From positions 1-12,380 of the forward strand of contig CALIAZ010000004.1 in the NCBI GenBank assembly GCA_938045565.1: a stretch of 12,380 nt of DNA. The letters are read 5' to 3'. Under the pieces are notes generated by a model. The model was given only the letters and a program-made list of their open reading frames with translations. It did not search any database and was not told the origin of the DNA. Below are positions 6,212 to 12,380 of this stretch, piece by piece; position 1 is the stretch's first letter; every line of letters starts with the position of its first letter. The position numbers and the translations under genes were made by a program. This stretch comes from an uncultured Atopobium sp. Lineage in GTDB: Bacteria; Actinomycetota; Coriobacteriia; Coriobacteriales; Atopobiaceae.

Positions 6212-7276
6212 TTAGTGGCAGCAGTGGCCGTCATGACCGTGCTCGTGGCCCTCATGGTCATGATGATGTCCATGACCGTGGCACTCGCACTCGTGATCGC
6301 CGTCTTCATGGTCGTGACCGCAGCAGCATTCGTGCTCACCTTCGTCTTCCTGGTCCTCAAGAAGTGACCAGTCAAGACCAGCTGCAGTGCTAGTTGCCTC
6401 ATCAGCATAAAGCAGTGAGATTGCCTGAGTACCCTTACGAGCGCCACCAATCTGACACAGCATGTCATACAAAGTAAATGCAGTCTCTGCACCAGGAAGC
6501 GTAATCTCAAGATCCTCAGACTGAGTAAGAGCAAGCGCAATATCTTTGCGGAAGTGCTCAGCCAAAAATCCTGGCTGGAAGTCTCCCTCAAGCGATTTAG
6601 GAGCAAGCTCTTTAAGTGCGCGAGAAGAACCCATGCCACTAGCAACAACCTCAAGCATTTGCTCAACATCAAGTCCGCCCTGCTCTGCCAAAGCCATTGC
6701 GTCAGCATAGCCAACCATGCAGGAAGCAAGAGATACCTGATTACAGAGCTTTGCAGTCTGACCCTTGCCAGCGCCGCCCATACAGAAAATCTTTGACGAG
6801 AAGGTCTCGAGAAGTACGCGAACTGGCTCAATGTCATTCTCAGTTGCACCAATAATCAGGGTAAGAGTGCCGTCCTGAGCGCCCTTCTGGCCACCGGTAA
6901 CAGGACAGTCAAATGCATGCTTTCCCTCAATCTCAGCGGCATCATGGATGTCACGCGCAAGTTGAGATGAAGAAGTAGTCAGATCAATAAGGTAAGCGCC
7001 CTTCTTAGCAACGCGGATAAGACCGTCTGTTGCCAAGTAAACGTCTTCAACGTCAGTTGGATAACCAACCATAGTAAAGACAACATCAGCGTCTTTTGCA
7101 GCGTCTGCTACGCTCTCTGCAGCATGAGCGCCCAGCGAGACAAGTTTTTGTGCTTTCTCTGATGTTCTGTTGTAAACAGTAACGTCATAACCAGCAGAAA
7201 TAAGGTGCTCAGCAATAGGAGCTCCCATAATGCCCGTTCCGATAAAAGCAACCTTTGCATTCTTGCTCAGTGCCAT
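6212..7276 (-). CDS. 3-hydroxyisobutyrate dehydrogenase-like NAD(P)-dependent oxidoreductase with His/Cys-rich tail
   Basis: A 354-residue member of the beta-hydroxyacid dehydrogenase family (HIBADH, tartronate semialdehyde reductase and relatives). The Rossmann motif GTGIMG is at 13-18. The substrate segment CPVTGGQKGAQDGTL (124-138) replaces the usual DAPVSGG. The catalytic segment GAGKGQTAKLCNQ supplies Lys176 and Asn179, and FRKD (Lys244) closes the site. The family usually stops near 290-300 residues. Here an acidic linker (about 307-316) leads into a tail with 15 His and 7 Cys in the last 40 residues, a clear metal-binding composition. The tail is in frame and ends at a normal stop before the NYN gene. 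AAAGGA seven bases before the ATG supports the start. Natural substrate cannot be read from sequence; what the tail does is unknown. Confidence 0.88.
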   Translation of the reverse strand: MALSKNAKVAFIGTGIMGAPIAEHLISAGYDVTVYNRTSEKAQKLVSLGAHAAESVADAAKDADVVFTMVGYPTDVEDVYLATDGLIRVAKKGAYLIDLTTSSSQLARDIHDAAEIEGKHAFDCPVTGGQKGAQDGTLTLIIGATENDIEPVRVLLETFSSKIFCMGGAGKGQTAKLCNQVSLASCMVGYADAMALAEQGGLDVEQMLEVVASGMGSSRALKELAPKSLEGDFQPGFLAEHFRKDIALALTQSEDLEITLPGAETAFTLYDMLCQIGGARKGTQAISLLYADEATSTAAGLDWSLLEDQEDEGEHECCCGHDHEDGDHECECHGHGHHHDHEGHEHGHDGHCCH

Positions 7277-7313
7277 GTATGAGTCCTTTCAGACTGAAAT
7301 TAATTTACAAACT

Positions 7314-7337
7314 GGGGCCGCTCCAAAGAGCGACCCC
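7314..7337 (-). terminator. Strong hairpin between DegV and dehydrogenase genes
   Basis: On the minus strand GGGGTCGCTC pairs with GAGCGGCCCC (10 bp, one U-G) around a 4-base loop, 14 bases after the DegV stop. The following tract (AGTTTGTAAATT) is T-rich but interrupted. This could be a weak terminator, a leaky attenuator or a 3'-end stabiliser. I saw no convincing promoter between it and the dehydrogenase start, so some read-through is likely. Confidence 0.5.
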
Positions 7338-7351
7338 ATACCTTGTACCCG

Positions 7352-8380
7352 TTAATTAGATTTACGAACCCTGTTAGCAATTCGGTCAGAAAGCGAAAGC
7401 TTCTCGCGGCGGTCAGTGCCCCAGAAGACAATAGCTACCATGCCTGGGCCAACGTGAGCGCCAATAACTGGTCCCACCTGACTGTGAATAATGGTGAGTC
7501 CCTCACAGCCCTTCTCTTTACGAATTTGGGCCTCTAGCCAATTAGCGTCCTTCTGTGCGTCTGCAGAAATGATGCCGACAGGAAGTGAAGTGTCATGAGA
7601 ATAGCTATCTCTGAAGTCCTGAATTAAAGACTTGAGCGCCTTCTTACGACCTCTGCACACCGTCTTGACGGTAAGAGCTCCGGTTGAGTCATACGTAAGC
7701 TCTGGCTTAACATCAAGCTTGCCGCCAATGTTAGCTGCAGCAGCTGGAACACGACCACCTGCAGCAAGTGCATCCAGGGTCTCAAGCGTTAAGTAGCCAT
7801 GAATATAGTTTCTTGCATCTTCTGCCCACTCGGCAATCTCTTTTGCCGAGAGACCCTTATTGGCTTGGTGAACTGCCTCAAGTCCAAGCAGCTGGGCTGC
7901 AGACGAAGGCGCACCATTGTCAACTACGTAAATCTCAAAGTCTGGATATTTCTCTCTTACCATATCTGCTGCTTGCTCAGCTGCATAGAACGATGAAGAG
8001 AGAGCCGAGGTAAAGCAAAGATACACCGTTGGAGTACCCTGCTTTGCAGCACGCTCAAAGATCTCGAGGTAATGACCAGGAGTAATTGCAGAGGTGGTGT
8101 AGCGCAGCTTTTTATTCTTACGCATACCCTCAAAAAACTCATGTGCGCTAATGCTCTTCCAGCCATCATCGTAGTGCTCTCCATCTGGTCCCACATAAGG
8201 GAACTGAATGATATCAACACCTAGCTGCTCAGCAATTCCTGGAGCAAAGTCTGCGCAGGAGTCCATGATGATTCGAACGTTACTGGGCTTATGATATGCA
8301 GCTGAAAGCTCAGTATGCTCAAGATCCTCGAAGGCAACCTCACTGATTTCTTCTTCGGCTTTATCTTTTTTATTGAACAT
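7352..8380 (-). CDS. DegV family protein (fatty-acid-binding)
   Basis: With the start at 8380 the protein has 342 residues. That ATG has GAGGA five bases upstream and overlaps the HPF stop by 11 bases. An upstream in-frame ATG at 8443 would overlap HPF by 74 bases and is unlikely. After about 34 variable residues the DegV fold begins with RIIMDSCADFAPGIAEQLGV. The segments TTSAIT (95-100) and FTSALSSSFY (123-132) line the lipid pocket in known members. VVDNGAPSSAAQLLGLEAV follows, then LDALAAGGRVPAAAANIGG (202-220). The family includes FakB, which binds the fatty acid acyl group for phosphorylation by FakA. No FakA (DAK-type) gene is in this window. Translational coupling to HPF is likely. 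Confidence 0.9.
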   Translation of the reverse strand: MFNKKDKAEEEISEVAFEDLEHTELSAAYHKPSNVRIIMDSCADFAPGIAEQLGVDIIQFPYVGPDGEHYDDGWKSISAHEFFEGMRKNKKLRYTTSAITPGHYLEIFERAAKQGTPTVYLCFTSALSSSFYAAEQAADMVREKYPDFEIYVVDNGAPSSAAQLLGLEAVHQANKGLSAKEIAEWAEDARNYIHGYLTLETLDALAAGGRVPAAAANIGGKLDVKPELTYDSTGALTVKTVCRGRKKALKSLIQDFRDSYSHDTSLPVGIISADAQKDANWLEAQIRKEKGCEGLTIIHSQVGPVIGAHVGPGMVAIVFWGTDRREKLSLSDRIANRVRKSN

Positions 8381-8960
8381 CTGGTTCCTCAATCTTAGGT
8401 TTGATAATTCCATAACCACCATTTTTACGATGGTAAATGACATTAGTTAAACCAGTGGAAGAATTAACAAAGACATAAAAATCATGGCCGAGAAGATCAG
8501 TTTGGACAAGCGCCTCCTCTTCTGTCATTGGCTCAAGATCAATGTACTTCTCGCGAACAAGCTGGTCATCAAGGTCTTCAGCTGGAATCTCAATGAGATT
8601 AGCAAGATCTTCTTGTGTAAGCGCAACTCCACGCTCGGACTTTACATGATGGCGGCGCTCAACAACTTTTGTCTTGTACTTACGCAGCTGCCTGGAGACT
8701 TTTTCTGCCGCTTCATCAATAGCTACATACATATCGTCAGAGCTGGCGGTAACACGAACAACATTGTTACGAACAAATACCGTAACCTCAGCTGTCTTTC
8801 TATCTGGATTTGAAGGGTTTTTGTCTACTCTGAGAACAACATCGCAAGACATAGGAGTGATGTCAAATACCTTAAGAGCATCACCGATTTTCTGGTCTAC
8901 GTGTGCGCGCAAAGCCTCAGAAATACTTACCTTGCGTCCCGAAATTTTGATGTCCACCAT
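8370..8960 (-). CDS. hpf: Ribosome hibernation promoting factor, long form (HPF/RaiA)
   Basis: A 196-residue long-form HPF. Residues 2 to about 105 are the S30AE (RaiA/YfiA) domain that sits in the 30S decoding channel, from VDIKISGRKVSISEALRAHV to the basic helix ending KVSRQLRKYK. After a linker comes the C-terminal dimerisation domain (about 135-190; VREKYIDLEPMTEEEALVQ and LGHDFYVFVN, ending NGGYGIIKP). Long forms pair two 70S ribosomes into inactive 100S dimers in stationary phase or starvation. TAGGAGG five bases before the ATG is a near-perfect ribosome-binding site. A likely promoter and an inverted repeat lie just upstream. The DegV gene overlaps its end. Upstream are a solute-binding-protein gene, the structured RNA and comFC. 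Confidence 0.96.
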   Translation of the reverse strand: MVDIKISGRKVSISEALRAHVDQKIGDALKVFDITPMSCDVVLRVDKNPSNPDRKTAEVTVFVRNNVVRVTASSDDMYVAIDEAAEKVSRQLRKYKTKVVERRHHVKSERGVALTQEDLANLIEIPAEDLDDQLVREKYIDLEPMTEEEALVQTDLLGHDFYVFVNSSTGLTNVIYHRKNGGYGIIKPKIEEPDVQ

Positions 8961-8976
8961 GGGAGCCTCCTATCGG

Positions 8977-9009
8977 ATACACGAGACATCTTCTATCTGA
9001 TGTCTGTAT
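8977..9009. repeat. Inverted repeat at the HPF promoter/leader
   Basis: On the plus strand ATAC (8977-8980) and AGACATC (8984-8990) pair with GATGTCT (8999-9005) and GTAT (9006-9009). That makes 11 bp with a 3-base bulge and an 8-base loop. It ends about 10 bases before the ribosome-binding site, and its distal arm overlaps the proposed -10. It could act as an operator or, if transcription starts further upstream, as a leader hairpin. Confidence 0.5.
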
Positions 9010-9035
9010 AACAACAATACCCATTTGTCGGTCAA
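9005..9035 (-). promoter_or_regulatory. Possible promoter of hpf
   Basis: On the minus strand TTGACC (9035..9030) is followed by TATACA (9010..9005) at 19 bases, or TTATAC at 18. The -35 is good; the spacing is long. It is the best promoter in the gap between the solute-binding-protein stop and hpf. Confidence 0.45.
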
Positions 9036-9097
9036 TCATTCCATAAAAAGTTAAATTGAGCGGTAAACGGTTAGAGACTATTCCTCTTTATACGTGA

Positions 9098-10033
9098 CTA
9101 ATTTTGCTCAGAGGAAGATGTTGATGAATCAGTGCTGGTTGATTGCGTAGATACTTCTACAAGACCAGGAATCTTATTGGTGGTTGAAAGATGTGGTAAC
9201 GTGCCAACCCACTTGTTTCTGATAACTCCCTCTACTCCATTAGCTTGGATAGCCGAAAGAGCTTGTTGAATTTGCGTAGCAAGCGTCTTATTGCTTGTTG
9301 CTACAGAAATGCCAATCGTAGTAGGGACATCAACAACACCAACCATAGAAATATCTTTATTTGCTGCTAGATAGGCACCGGCATACGCATCGCAGGCCAC
9401 ATAATCAATGGAGCCATTTTCAAGTGCTTCAAAAGCATCATTTAAGTTAGAAAAACCCTGAACAGACATACCGGTGAGCACCTGGCCAATTGCTCGCTCG
9501 GACAAAGAACCTGTCTGAACGCCAACGGACTTTCCACTCAAACTATCAGCAGTAATGTCTGTTTCTGAACCCTTATGGAAAAGAGCCGTTGTAGACTCAG
9601 CATAACCAGAAATTAGGGTGCTTGTTGAATCTTCGCCGCTTCTGACATCCATAACAATGTCGCAACCTGCTTGTAGACCATCTACTGGACCATTGACTGA
9701 CACAAACTTAACGTCTACGCCCAACTGATCTGCAATTGCAGAAGCAACTTCAACATCAATTCCTTGCGGAGTTCCGCCTTCCGAGGCCACAATCATAGGA
9801 GCGGTCACTGACTGCGTGCGCAAACCAACCGTAAGGGTGCCAGCAGTATGCAATGCGGAATCAGGAATCTTCTGCTGACGAGCTTCTCGCTTCTCTTGAA
9901 TTGCCTCTTGCACCGACTTGACGTGGAACCATTTGTCCAAATCAACGTTGATAGGACCAATGGAGCATCCTGTTAAAACAACAGCTAGTCCTATAAGAAG
10001 TAACATCTTAAGAGAGCTTTTAACGCGTGTCAT
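9098..10033 (-). CDS. Family 3 solute-binding lipoprotein (amino-acid ABC type)
   Basis: A 311-residue predicted lipoprotein. A basic N-terminus, hydrophobic core (MLLLIGLAVVL) and lipobox LTGC place the lipidated cysteine at residue 23. Residues about 64-278 match periplasmic binding protein family 3, as in GTLTVGLRTQ, GIDVEVASAIADQLGVDVKF, SLSGKSVGVQTGSLSE and NGVEGVIRNKWVG. This family feeds polar amino acids to ABC importers or acts as a sensor input. A Ser/Thr-rich tail follows residue 290. The start has AAGGAG five bases upstream. No permease or ATPase is beside it, so it is an orphan binding protein and the ligand is unknown. The gene begins 24 bases after the structured RNA and may be read from the same promoter. 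Confidence 0.88.
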   Translation of the reverse strand: MTRVKSSLKMLLLIGLAVVLTGCSIGPINVDLDKWFHVKSVQEAIQEKREARQQKIPDSALHTAGTLTVGLRTQSVTAPMIVASEGGTPQGIDVEVASAIADQLGVDVKFVSVNGPVDGLQAGCDIVMDVRSGEDSTSTLISGYAESTTALFHKGSETDITADSLSGKSVGVQTGSLSERAIGQVLTGMSVQGFSNLNDAFEALENGSIDYVACDAYAGAYLAANKDISMVGVVDVPTTIGISVATSNKTLATQIQQALSAIQANGVEGVIRNKWVGTLPHLSTTNKIPGLVEVSTQSTSTDSSTSSSEQN

Positions 10034-10057
10034 CAGAACTCCTTCTTTTAAACAGGT

Positions 10058-10314
10058 GTCTTTTCAGCTGACCTGGTATTTGACCCCACACTCGCATACT
10101 GGAACGTTTGCTTTGCTACCGCAGCAGCTCCACTAATAGTTCTCTCGCCTGCGAGACCCTTTGTCTCATTGATATAACAGGCGGTATGGCTTACTTCTAG
10201 GACGAGCCATGATCGTTTACGTGCGCACACGCAAACTTACGTGGATCCCTTTGACCTCGTCTGTCATGGACTAAAAGCTCACAGAGAACTTCGCAACCAC
10301 AGACCTGAAAAGAC
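10058..10314 (-). ncRNA. raiA RNA: Structured noncoding RNA, raiA motif
   Basis: This stretch has no credible gene but folds densely on the minus strand. A perfect 10-bp helix joins its ends: GTCTTTTCAG (10314..10305) with CTGAAAAGAC (10067..10058). Inside, AGTTCTCT (10290..10283) pairs with AGAGAACT (10145..10138). A 9-bp hairpin with loop TGCG spans 10236..10215. CGCCTG/CAGGCG (10183..10178/10151..10146) encloses a GAGAC/GTCTC hairpin, and a 5-bp hairpin with loop TGCG spans 10128..10115. GACGA (10261..10257) can pair with TCGTC (10205..10201) in the loop of ATGGC/GCCAT, forming a pseudoknot. Known: the raiA-motif RNA typically lies between raiA and comFC in Bacillota and Actinomycetota, is abundant near stationary phase, and affects sporulation and aggregation in Clostridium acetobutylicum. 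Here comFC is immediately upstream and hpf/raiA is one gene downstream. Class assignment rests on location and fold, not on a covariance search. A riboswitch-like leader for the lipoprotein gene is the main alternative. Confidence 0.78.
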
Positions 10315-10320
10315 TTATCA

Positions 10321-10348
10321 AGTATAGCCGTTTGCAACCATAGGTAAC
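10321..10348 (-). promoter_or_regulatory. Likely promoter of the structured RNA
   Basis: On the minus strand the -10 TATACT (10326..10321) places the start near 10314, exactly at the first base of the terminal helix. The -35 (GTTACC, 10348..10343, 16-base spacer) is weak and touches the comFC stop codon. The match between the -10 and the RNA 5' end supports an independent transcription unit. Confidence 0.6.
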
Positions 10349-11098
10349 TCACCATACGCGAGCTAATGCGCCTACGGTTACAGATTGCACGCCTGCGGCA
10401 CAAAGTACTCTTGTGGCTTCTCTAATTGAGGCTCCAGTAGTTACCACATCATCTATAAGTAAAATATTTGATTGGTTAACTGGTACGGTACAAGCAATAC
10501 TTCCTTTCAAATTGATTTGCCTTTGAGCGGATGAGAGCGTTCTTTGGTCCTTTGCGTGTGGACGTATAAGCACGTCATACAAAGGCAGACCTGTAAGCTG
10601 ACAAAACGATTGAGTTACCAGCTCCATATGATCAAAGCCTCTGCGCGCGTATGCCTCTGCAGTTGCTGGAATAAAGGAAACACCATCAATTTTTGAACTA
10701 TCAAAGCGAGAAGTACCATCACGAGCGCTCCATGCTGAGGCTTCTTCAAGCGCGCACAAAATAGCTGCGGCAATTACCGGCGCCAGCCGAAGCTCATGGC
10801 CATCTTTGAGTGTCAAAATCAACCGTGCAGGAGGGCCTTTAAATCCCATGGCGCAAATAACTGCCCTACTCTCCCACTGAACGGGACGTTTCTTTTTATC
10901 AGCACACTCTGAACAGACAAGCCTCCCATAGGGAGCGCCGCAATTAGGACACGCCCACTGTTGAGAGATCCACGGCAGCTTTTCCCGACACTCATCACAG
11001 AGGAGCTGACCGGGTTTCTCGCACACGACACAGCGCGTAGGAGCAAGTAGCTCAAGTGTTGAGTTTGCTGTTGCAGCAAAGATAGATGTAGGTGGCAT
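10349..11098 (-). CDS. comFC: ComFC/ComF family phosphoribosyltransferase-like protein
   Basis: A 249-residue ComF family protein. The N-terminus carries two zinc-ribbon-like pairs of CxxC motifs: Cys23/26 with Cys34/37, and Cys50/53 with Cys62/65. The C-terminal half is a type I phosphoribosyltransferase fold, with RRGFDHMELV (152-161), the conserved QRTLSSAQRQINLKGS (185-200), and the PRPP-binding loop LLIDDVVTTGAS (213-224). ComFC is needed for DNA uptake in naturally transformable bacteria, but homologues are widespread in species not known to transform, so competence should not be assumed. The ATG is preceded by a G-rich segment inside a hairpin rather than a standard ribosome-binding site. 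The gene ends at the promoter of the structured RNA. Confidence 0.93.
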   Translation of the reverse strand: MPPTSIFAATANSTLELLAPTRCVVCEKPGQLLCDECREKLPWISQQWACPNCGAPYGRLVCSECADKKKRPVQWESRAVICAMGFKGPPARLILTLKDGHELRLAPVIAAAILCALEEASAWSARDGTSRFDSSKIDGVSFIPATAEAYARRGFDHMELVTQSFCQLTGLPLYDVLIRPHAKDQRTLSSAQRQINLKGSIACTVPVNQSNILLIDDVVTTGASIREATRVLCAAGVQSVTVGALARVW

Positions 11099-11103
11099 TT
11101 TTA

Positions 11104-11120
11104 CCCCCAGAATCTGGGGG
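11104..11120. repeat. 17-bp GC-rich palindrome before comFC start
   Basis: CCCCCAGA and TCTGGGGG flank a single central base, ending five bases before the comFC ATG. On the minus strand its second arm is the only G-rich stretch that could serve as ribosome-binding site. No U-tract follows on either strand, so it is not a standard terminator. Confidence 0.6.
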
Positions 11121-11191
11121 CTGACAGTGGATTAAGTCTAGATCAATGGCTGCAAAATAAAAGATATTTTAGGCAGACGGCAAAAGTTGGT

Positions 11192-11953
11192 TTATCTAAA
11201 ACTTCTACCAGTGAGATTGTATTTTGTGAGGATTCGGTCAACGGATGTTTGCCACGGAAGCCAGAGCAAAATCAAGAAAATGAGCGCTGCCACTCCATGC
11301 GTAAGATCAAGCGGAATAGAAGCTGCAAACGCAAGAAGTGCAGACTCAAGAGTTAGAGGATGGACAAATCCAATAACAAAGTACACGTTCATTACAAGAC
11401 CAAAGAATGGTCCGGAGATAAACGCCCAGGCCATAAGCAAAAATGGTGGGAGTTTGTGGGGTTTCTCGCCTTGTGAAAGGGCCTTATGACTAGCGACTGC
11501 AGAATGAACCGGTGTAAAAGTTGCAAGAAGACCTCCCAGGTATCCAACGAGTCCCCACGCATACATCTGCCATGGAGTCCACGAACCTTGACCAAAGAAC
11601 ACGTTTGAAAGAAGCGCGGATAGAGCACCTACCAGAAAGCCAGCATGTCTTCCGAGAAACGCTCCAGCAAAGATAGCAACTGCTGAGACAGGCTTTACGT
11701 ATGCAAGCGGTGCAAAAGCAATTCTTCCCGCGGCTCCCAAGGCGCTAAAGACGGCCGTGGGTACCAATTTGGAAACTGAAGGCTTTTGGGTCTCAAAACT
11801 CAACATAAATAATGCAACTGAAATGATTGCTAAAATAATTGAAGATACCGCAGTAAAATCGGGAAAATAAACCATTTCAACAGCAAGGATAATAGGAGTA
11901 GCAAAGAGCGCTACAACCTCTAGAAGAATTGATAATGTGTGCCGATTATCCAC
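11192..11953 (-). CDS. ECF transporter S component
   Basis: A 253-residue integral membrane protein starting at GTG, with GAGG five bases upstream. It has about six hydrophobic segments. The core around TAVFSALGAAGRIAF, VKPVSAVAIFAGAFLGRHAG and GQGSWTPWQMYAWGLVGYLG is characteristic of substrate-binding (S) components of energy-coupling-factor vitamin importers. The QGxWTPWQM-type segment reminds me of corrinoid-type S components (CbrT-like), but this is from memory and tentative. The energising EcfA/EcfA'/EcfT genes are not in the window, which fits a group II system with a shared module elsewhere. No riboswitch is visible in the short divergent gap upstream. comFC follows 93 bases downstream. 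Confidence 0.8.
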   Translation of the reverse strand: MDNRHTLSILLEVVALFATPIILAVEMVYFPDFTAVSSIILAIISVALFMLSFETQKPSVSKLVPTAVFSALGAAGRIAFAPLAYVKPVSAVAIFAGAFLGRHAGFLVGALSALLSNVFFGQGSWTPWQMYAWGLVGYLGGLLATFTPVHSAVASHKALSQGEKPHKLPPFLLMAWAFISGPFFGLVMNVYFVIGFVHPLTLESALLAFAASIPLDLTHGVAALIFLILLWLPWQTSVDRILTKYNLTGRSFR

Positions 11954-12045
11954 GAGAACCTCACGCTTACCGTCAAAATAAAAATATCGAGAAGGTCTGT
12001 CTTATTTTGGCATAAGATGATTTGAAACTACAACAAGGAGGTCTC

Positions 12046-12380
12046 ATGATCTATCTGGGAAACTTTAGCTATAACGACGAGCTTGATTCTACTGACAACT
12101 ACTGCCTTATGCCTTGCATTGTTGAGGCAGACTCCACAGATCATGCACTTGAGCTTTTCTCGGAGCACCTTATTGAGGTTGCAAAGACATCTGACCTGCT
12201 TGATGGTGCAAAAGAGATTTTCTTGGATTCCATTGTTGAGTTGGGAGAAGTTCCTACCACTCCTCTGATTGCCCAGTGGCAAAAGATCATGCCTGCAGGA
12301 GTAGGTCTCTGCAGCATTACCAGCGCTCTTCCAACGCTTGACCTTGATGATGAAACAGCAAATGCGTACGGCTTCAATGA
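12046..12380 (+). CDS. Unrecognised protein, truncated by window end
   Basis: The ATG at 12046 has an excellent ribosome-binding site (AAGGAGG, four bases upstream). The frame stays open for 111 codons to the right edge. The visible part begins MIYLGNFSYNDELDST and is acidic and soluble-looking, with mixed helix and strand character. There is no signal peptide, membrane segment or familiar motif. I do not recognise the family. It is divergent from the ECF S-component gene across a 92-base gap. That gap contains a small inverted repeat, CTTAT (12001-12005) / ATAAG (12012-12016), but no convincing promoter. Confidence 0.8.
   Translation, partial: MIYLGNFSYNDELDSTDNYCLMPCIVEADSTDHALELFSEHLIEVAKTSDLLDGAKEIFLDSIVELGEVPTTPLIAQWQKIMPAGVGLCSITSALPTLDLDDETANAYGFN

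Noticed and set aside
6215..6349. Frameshift as the origin of the His/Cys-rich tail
   Set aside because: The frame continues cleanly from an intact dehydrogenase domain to a stop with a normal 26-base gap to the next gene. The metal-ligand composition is too coherent for an out-of-frame read.
6178..6852. A 224-residue minus-strand frame within the dehydrogenase gene
   Set aside because: It is Leu/Arg/Thr-rich low-complexity translation of the dehydrogenase gene in another frame, with repeats derived from the His-rich tail. The family motifs are in the other frame.
8381..8443. Upstream ATG at 8443 as the DegV start
   Set aside because: It would overlap hpf by 74 bases. The ATG at 8380 has GAGGA correctly spaced and a typical short coupling overlap.
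10058..10314. tmRNA, RNase P RNA, SRP RNA or 6S RNA as the identity of the structured RNA
   Set aside because: It lacks the tRNA-like ends and tag of tmRNA, the RNase P core motifs and the SRP GGAAG-type loop. It is multi-branched, unlike the single long 6S hairpin. The comFC/raiA context fits the raiA motif.
10048..10403. Short minus-strand open frames (10048-10230 and 10197-10403) across the structured RNA
   Set aside because: They have no ribosome-binding site, odd composition and no recognisable domain; one runs into comFC in another frame. The base-pairing of the RNA explains the stretch better.
1..12380. CRISPR array, insertion sequence or prophage
   Set aside because: I saw no regularly spaced repeats, transposase, integrase or phage structural genes on either strand.

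Overview
The window looks like the chromosome of a low- to mid-GC Gram-positive actinobacterium of the class Coriobacteriia, most likely Atopobiaceae (Lancefieldella/Atopobium-like). This is inferred from base composition, protein flavour and gene neighbourhood; I could not run a database search. Almost everything is on the minus strand. Only a flippase-like gene near the left end and a truncated gene at the right end read rightward. I see no insertion sequence, prophage or CRISPR array.

Left part (1-2500): the 5' end of an unrecognised minus-strand gene runs off the left edge. It is divergent from a 477-residue polytopic membrane protein of the polysaccharide-flippase type, which ends at a strong terminator that probably works in both directions. 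A glutaredoxin with a cysteine-containing tail follows on the minus strand. Then comes tRNA-Thr(CGT), with its own good promoter and terminator.

Middle (2502-8960): a minus-strand series, in transcription order: long-form ribosome hibernation factor (HPF/RaiA), DegV-family lipid-binding protein, a 3-hydroxyisobutyrate-dehydrogenase-like oxidoreductase with a His/Cys-rich tail, an NYN-domain putative RNase with an OST-HTH domain, a lysine-tailed HEAT-like protein, a membrane-anchored SurA-N-like protein, and a DUF523 (TudS-like) plus purine nucleoside phosphorylase fusion. Gaps are mostly 13-30 bases, and HPF/DegV overlap by 11 bases, so much of this is probably co-transcribed.

Right part (9098-12380): an orphan family-3 solute-binding lipoprotein, then a gene-free stretch of about 315 bases (10034-10348), then comFC, an ECF-transporter S component, and a divergent truncated gene of unknown function. 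The gene-free stretch is the main find. On the minus strand it has a consensus-like -10 at the end of comFC. It folds into a compact multi-helix RNA closed by a perfect 10-bp terminal helix, with an internal 8-bp long-range helix, several hairpins and a likely pseudoknot. Its position between comFC and raiA matches the described location of the raiA-motif noncoding RNA of Bacillota and Actinomycetota. I therefore call it a raiA-motif RNA, with a solute-binding-protein gene lying between it and raiA/hpf.

Other points of interest are the DUF523-PNP fusion, which suggests salvage of thiolated bases or nucleosides, the metal-binding tail on the dehydrogenase, an inverted repeat at the HPF promoter/leader, and a hairpin covering the comFC ribosome-binding site.
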